A DNA stretch of 8,194 nucleotides. Source: Mayfieldus sp038317345 (GTDB lineage Bacteria > Actinomycetota > Thermoleophilia > Solirubrobacterales > 70-9). The stretch covers positions 1 to 8,194 of the forward strand of contig JBBQBH010000080.1 in the NCBI GenBank assembly GCA_038317345.1, given 5' to 3'. The notes below the pieces were generated by a model. The model was given only the letters and a program-made list of their open reading frames with translations. It did no database searches and was not told where the DNA came from. Position numbers and translations under genes: made by a program. Positions 6,226-8,194 of this stretch are shown here, in pieces; position 1 is the first letter of the stretch; every line of letters begins with the position of its first letter.

Positions 6226-6627
6226 ATGTCGGAGAAAAACCTCGAACTGGCGCGCGAGGGCTATGAGGCCTGGAATCGCGGCGACGCCGACTGGCTCATG
6301 GAGCACATGACCGAGGACGTCGAGGTGGAGCCGCTGCGCGGGGTCGGGGACTTCGACAAGGTCTACAGCGGCCACGAGGGCTGGAAGCGGTTTTGGGAAG
6401 GCTGGCGCGAGGCTTGGTCGACGATCGAGGTTCGCCTCGAGCGGATGGAGGACATGGGCGACCAGGGCGCCCTCGCGCTGCTCACATTCGAAGGGGTGGG
6501 GCGGGGAAGCGGCGCCGAGGTGTCGATGACCGTTTCGCACTGGTTGTCGTTCCGCGAGGGGCAGGTGTCCGCCGTCAGGGTGCTGACGCCCGACGCTGCC
6601 GAGCGCCGTCGCGAAGCGCGGGGGTGA
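6226..6627 (+). CDS. SnoaL/NTF2-like protein (first of a tandem pair)
   Basis: A 133-residue single-domain protein. The opening MSEKNLELAREGYEAWNRGD, then DWLMEHMTEDVEVEP, is the typical first helix pair and strand of SnoaL-like proteins with the NTF2 alpha+beta barrel; a G-x-EGWKRFWEGWREAW helix and strands LALLTFEGVGRGSGAEV and SHWLSFREGQVSAVRVL complete the cone-shaped fold. Members are polyketide cyclases, isomerases or ligand-binding proteins, and most actinobacterial copies have no known role. The ATG at 6226 starts 39 bases after lysS, with no strong ribosome site. Residues 119-133 form a charged tail (DAAERRREARG). It is followed by a second SnoaL-like gene of similar opening sequence, so the pair may be an old duplication. 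Confidence 0.85.
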   Translation: MSEKNLELAREGYEAWNRGDADWLMEHMTEDVEVEPLRGVGDFDKVYSGHEGWKRFWEGWREAWSTIEVRLERMEDMGDQGALALLTFEGVGRGSGAEVSMTVSHWLSFREGQVSAVRVLTPDAAERRREARG

Positions 6628-6638
6628 AGGACTCGGTA

Positions 6639-6670
6639 CCACGATAGGCACCCCGCCATCGCCATCGTGG
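6639..6670. repeat. Inverted repeat between the two SnoaL-like genes
   Basis: CCACGAT (6639-6645) and ATCGTGG (6664-6670) pair; after a bulged A at 6646 the stem continues with GGC (6647-6649) and GCC (6661-6663) around an 11-base loop. No T-run follows, so it may be a weak terminator, an operator or an RNA-processing site. Confidence 0.45.
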
Positions 6671-6699
6671 CGTAGTTCGCTGTGCGGAATACTGAGCCG

Positions 6700-7098
6700 G
6701 TGTCGGAGAACGTGGAGCTTGTGCGACGGATCTACGAGGAGCACCTGCTCGACGGCGACCCGGAGCGCTTTGCCGCGCTCGTCACCGACGACGTGGAATA
6801 CGTCAACCCCCCGGATGCTGTCGAACCGGGCGTTCGCCGTGGCGTGGCTGACGTTGCGGAGGCGCTTCGGAACACCTCCGAGTTCTTCAGCTCCTCCCGA
6901 TACGAGCTTCACGAGCTGTTCAGCGCCGGGGACCTTGTGGTTGCCTCGGTCAGCTTCTACGCGCGGAGCCGCGGCAGCGAAACGGAGATCTTTCAGGAAG
7001 AGGCGCATACGTGGACCTTGCGCAGCGGCAGGATCGCGAGGTTCGAATGGGGGCGCGATCTCAGAGCCGCCCTCGAGGCCGTCGGATTGCGGGCGTGA
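6700..7098 (+). CDS. SnoaL/NTF2-like protein (second of a tandem pair)
   Basis: From GTG 6700 the product has 132 residues and opens MSENVELVRRIYEEHLLDGD, the same opening pattern as the preceding gene and the usual one for this family. GTG 6682 adds six residues (MRNTEP) and cannot be excluded. The NTF2-like order of elements is visible: helix pair, strand LVTDDVEYVNPP, a helix with VRRGVADVAEALRNT, then strands YELHELFSAGDLVVASVSFYAR, FQEEAHTWTLRSGRIARFEWG and a C-terminal helix. Ligand and reaction are unknown. Its TGA overlaps the ATG of the APH-like gene by one base, so the two are translationally coupled and probably work together. Confidence 0.82.
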   Translation: MSENVELVRRIYEEHLLDGDPERFAALVTDDVEYVNPPDAVEPGVRRGVADVAEALRNTSEFFSSSRYELHELFSAGDLVVASVSFYARSRGSETEIFQEEAHTWTLRSGRIARFEWGRDLRAALEAVGLRA

Positions 7099-7781
7099 TG
7101 CAAGATGCACGCCAGCCGGGAGCGGTCGTAGGGCAAGGCCGCAGCGCCGACGTCTACGAGTACGAGCCCGGCTGGGTGCTGCGCCGCTACCGCGAGGCGC
7201 GCGACACCGAGCGCGAGGTGGCGGGGATGGATCACGCGCGCCGCAACGGCTTCCCGGTCGTCGAGGCGAAGGCCCTCGACGACTGCGACATCGTCATGCA
7301 GCGCCTGCACGGCCCGACAATGCTCGACGAGCTGGGGCGCCAGCCGTGGCAGATCGGCCGTCACGCCGCGATCCTCGCTTCACTTCACCAGCGCCTACAC
7401 GCAATCGAGGCACCGGACTGGCTGCCGGCGCCGATCGGCGCGGAGGAGGTGCTTCTTCACTTCGACCTGCACCCCGACAACGTGATCCTCACCGAAGACG
7501 GGCCGTCGGTTATCGACTGGCCCAACGTCGCCCGCGGGCCGGGCATTGCCGACGTCGCCTACACCTGGATCATCCTCGCCACCGCGGCACCGCCGCGTCC
7601 AACGGTTAGGGCGCGGTTAACTTCGGCAATCGGACGCCGCATTTTCCTGCGCCTATTCGTCCGCCACTTCGACCTCGCCGAGGTCAAGCATTGGATCCCG
7701 ATCGGAGCCGATTTCAGGCTCTCCGATCGCACCCTTCCCCAGGCGGAGCGCCAGAAAGCCGCCCGTCTAACAACCGGCTAG
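7098..7781 (+). CDS. Aminoglycoside phosphotransferase (APH)-fold kinase-like protein
   Basis: From ATG 7098 (overlapping the SnoaL stop as TGATG) the product has 227 residues, shorter than typical APH enzymes (about 260-300). Residues 11-23 (VGQGRSADVYEYE) are the nucleotide-binding loop; WVLRRYREARDTEREV at 26-41 is the strand and helix where a kinase Lys and Glu sit, here Arg (R29/R30) and E38 or E40. The Brenner motif HFDLHPDN at 121-128 supplies catalytic D123 and N128, and VIDW at 138-141 supplies the metal-binding D140. The family phosphorylates small molecules such as aminoglycosides, choline, homoserine or sugars; the VLRRYR variant is common in actinobacterial members of unassigned substrate. 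Antibiotic resistance should not be assumed. GTG 7095 is an alternative start, and an earlier ATG at 7011 inside the SnoaL gene is unlikely. Confidence 0.85.
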   Translation: MQDARQPGAVVGQGRSADVYEYEPGWVLRRYREARDTEREVAGMDHARRNGFPVVEAKALDDCDIVMQRLHGPTMLDELGRQPWQIGRHAAILASLHQRLHAIEAPDWLPAPIGAEEVLLHFDLHPDNVILTEDGPSVIDWPNVARGPGIADVAYTWIILATAAPPRPTVRARLTSAIGRRIFLRLFVRHFDLAEVKHWIPIGADFRLSDRTLPQAERQKAARLTTG

Positions 7782-7808
7782 TCGACTCGACGTGTGACCG
7801 ATGTCTCT

Positions 7809-7829
7809 CGGGGTTTGCCCAAAACCCCG
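7809..7829 (+). terminator. Hairpin terminator-like element after the APH-like gene
   Basis: CGGGGTTT (7809-7816) and AAACCCCG (7822-7829) form a perfect 8-pair stem with a five-base loop, 27 bases past the APH-like stop. There is no T-run after it, which is usual for many actinobacterial terminators. It separates the accessory genes from the clpC promoter. Confidence 0.6.
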
Positions 7830-7875
7830 CAACTAGCGAGCCTTCGACCCCCTCCGGCCGACCATCGGCCCTGCG

Positions 7876-7881
7876 TATAAT
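7876..7881 (+). promoter_or_regulatory. Putative -10 element of the clpC promoter
   Basis: A perfect TATAAT at 7876-7881, preceded by TGCG. No convincing -35 is found 16-18 bases upstream (TTCGAC at 7843-7848 is about 27 bases away, too far), so an activator may be needed. The predicted start near 7888 gives a leader of about 167 bases to clpC. Confidence 0.55.
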
Positions 7882-7905
7882 TGTCTCTGGTCGTCCCCTA
7901 AAGAA

Positions 7906-7961
7906 CCGGAGGTCAAATCCATCGGCCCCTCCCAGCCGAATTATCTGGACTTGACCCCCGG
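7906..7961 (+). promoter_or_regulatory. Structured leader RNA upstream of clpC, enclosing a GGAGGT site
   Basis: CCGG (7906-7909) pairs with CCGG (7958-7961); GGTCAAATCC (7911-7920) pairs with GGACTTGACC (7947-7956) with one mismatch; TCGGC (7922-7926) pairs with GCCGA (7935-7939) around an eight-base loop. The resulting 56-base imperfect hairpin buries GGAGGT (7908-7913), a perfect six-base match to the anti-Shine-Dalgarno. A rival fold pairs GGCCCC and TCCCA (7924-7934) with TGGGA and GGGGCC (7998-8011). I recognise no known riboswitch class. Confidence 0.45.
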
Positions 7962-8040
7962 CAATGTTGCGTCCCTGAAGAACAAATGGCAGGAACTTGG
8001 GAGGCGGGGCCTAAGCAAACAACAACCCCCATGCCGATAG
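7921..8040 (+). pseudogene. Cryptic 39-codon open frame or possible lsr2 relic before clpC
   Basis: Eight bases after the GGAGG at 7908-7912 a frame runs from ATC 7921 to TAG 8038-8040, giving a soluble-looking 39-residue peptide with PNYLDLTPGNVASLKNKW and then QELGRRG. The frame is open upstream to the TAG at 7834-7836 but has no ATG or GTG; TTG 7951 is the only other common start and has no ribosome site. DLT-x-x-N-x-x-x-LK resembles the DLS-x-x-N-x-x-x-LR segment of Lsr2, a nucleoid protein whose gene sits between lysS and clpC in Mycobacterium and Streptomyces. Third-position GC (about 65%) is below that of the neighbouring genes. It could be a decayed lsr2, a small leader peptide with a rare ATC start, or non-coding leader that is open by chance. 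The stop is 14 bases before clpC. Confidence 0.25.
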
Positions 8041-8048
8041 TGACTTAA
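8031..8048 (+). other. Five-codon mini-ORF just upstream of clpC
   Basis: ATG to TAA encodes MPIVT, ending 6 bases before the clpC ATG. It has no ribosome binding site of its own, so translation is doubtful; if used, its stop would place ribosomes next to the clpC start. Confidence 0.2.
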
Positions 8049-8054
8049 CCCGAA

Positions 8055-8194
8055 ATGTTCGAGAGATTCACAGAGAGAGCCAGGCAGGTCGTCGTCCTCG
8101 CGCAGGAAGAGGCCCGCACGCTCAAACACAACTACATCGGCACCGAGCACATCCTGCTCGGGCTGCTGCGTGAGGAAGAGGGTCTTGCCGCACG
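8055..8194 (+). CDS. clpC: ATP-dependent Clp protease ATPase subunit ClpC, N-terminal part
   Basis: The first 46 codons, MFERFTERARQVVVLAQEEA through the segment NYIGTEHILLGLLREEEGLAA, are the hallmark N-terminal Clp-N repeat of ClpC; the gene continues past the right edge (full proteins are about 810-850 residues). ClpC is an AAA+ unfoldase that feeds substrates to ClpP and is essential in several actinobacteria. ATG 8055 is the family-typical start, but no Shine-Dalgarno is visible in the 20 bases before it (the run is gtgacttaacccga). The long leader, the strong ribosome site far upstream and the small open frames ending at 8040 and 8048 suggest translation by coupling or reinitiation, which is an inference. 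Confidence 0.95.
   Translation, partial: MFERFTERARQVVVLAQEEARTLKHNYIGTEHILLGLLREEEGLAA

Noticed and set aside
5890..7110. Minus-strand open frame of 406 codons opposite the end of lysS and the SnoaL genes
   Set aside because: Antisense to three supported genes and composed of low-information His/Arg/Pro/Val-rich sequence.
7098..7781. Aminoglycoside resistance gene
   Set aside because: The APH fold is clear, but the protein is short, has the VLRRY variant and belongs to a broad group of kinases of unknown substrate; nothing in the context supports antibiotic resistance.
7890..7935. tRNA 3'-end remnant (AGGTCAAATCC followed by a CCA) suggesting an attachment site
   Set aside because: The T-arm stem does not pair over five bases, the TTC core lacks a T, and no acceptor or anticodon arms can be placed upstream.
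7911..7956. CtsR-type operator (GGTCAAA heptads) in the clpC leader
   Set aside because: Only one good heptad (7911-7917) is present; CtsR needs a tandem direct repeat with 3-base spacing. The second copy is inverted and 29 bases away and is better explained as an RNA stem.
1..8194. CRISPR arrays, insertion sequences, phage genes, toxin-antitoxin or other defence genes
   Set aside because: No regularly spaced repeats, transposase or integrase motifs, or short paired toxin-antitoxin frames were found on either strand.

Overview
The window is high-GC, densely packed bacterial DNA with mixed ATG/GTG starts. Its gene content (greA, a YCII protein, lysS, then clpC; an Ala/Thr-rich LAGC-box lipoprotein; SnoaL-like proteins; an APH-fold kinase with Arg in the usual Lys position) points to an actinobacterium. 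My guess is the Thermoleophilia/Solirubrobacterales group; the class is an inference, since no rRNA is present.

Left block (1-3647), envelope genes. On the minus strand an MBOAT acyltransferase and a membrane-anchored SGNH hydrolase are separated by one base, the layout of systems that O-acetylate extracytoplasmic glycans (AlgI with AlgJ/AlgX, PatA with PatB). Diverging from them across about 72 bases, on the plus strand, are a second exported SGNH-fold protein of the kind often fused to acyltransferase-3 proteins, and a small lipoprotein 4 bases further on. The four genes look like one surface-modification locus. The MBOAT gene has no ATG, GTG or TTG at its natural N-terminus; homology of the first helix points to a CTG start at 2428.

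Middle block (3648-6186), information processing. A TATAAT promoter is followed within about 6 bases of the predicted transcription start by a strong intrinsic terminator, and then by greA, a YCII-family gene and lysS in one tight operon. This resembles the E. coli greA leader, whose terminator releases the short GraL RNAs. A third copy of the terminator stem sequence downstream allows a second, mutually exclusive fold.

Right block (6187-8194), accessory genes and clpC. Two NTF2/SnoaL-like genes and an APH-like kinase (overlapping its neighbour by one base) lie between lysS and clpC, a position held by lsr2 in Mycobacterium and Streptomyces. After a terminator-like hairpin comes a second TATAAT and an approximately 170-base leader to clpC. 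It contains a GGAGGT Shine-Dalgarno buried in a long imperfect hairpin, a 39-codon open frame with no canonical start that weakly resembles the DLS-x-x-N-x-x-x-LR segment of Lsr2, and a five-codon mini-ORF just before clpC, which itself lacks a visible Shine-Dalgarno. clpC runs off the right edge; the first SGNH gene runs off the left edge.
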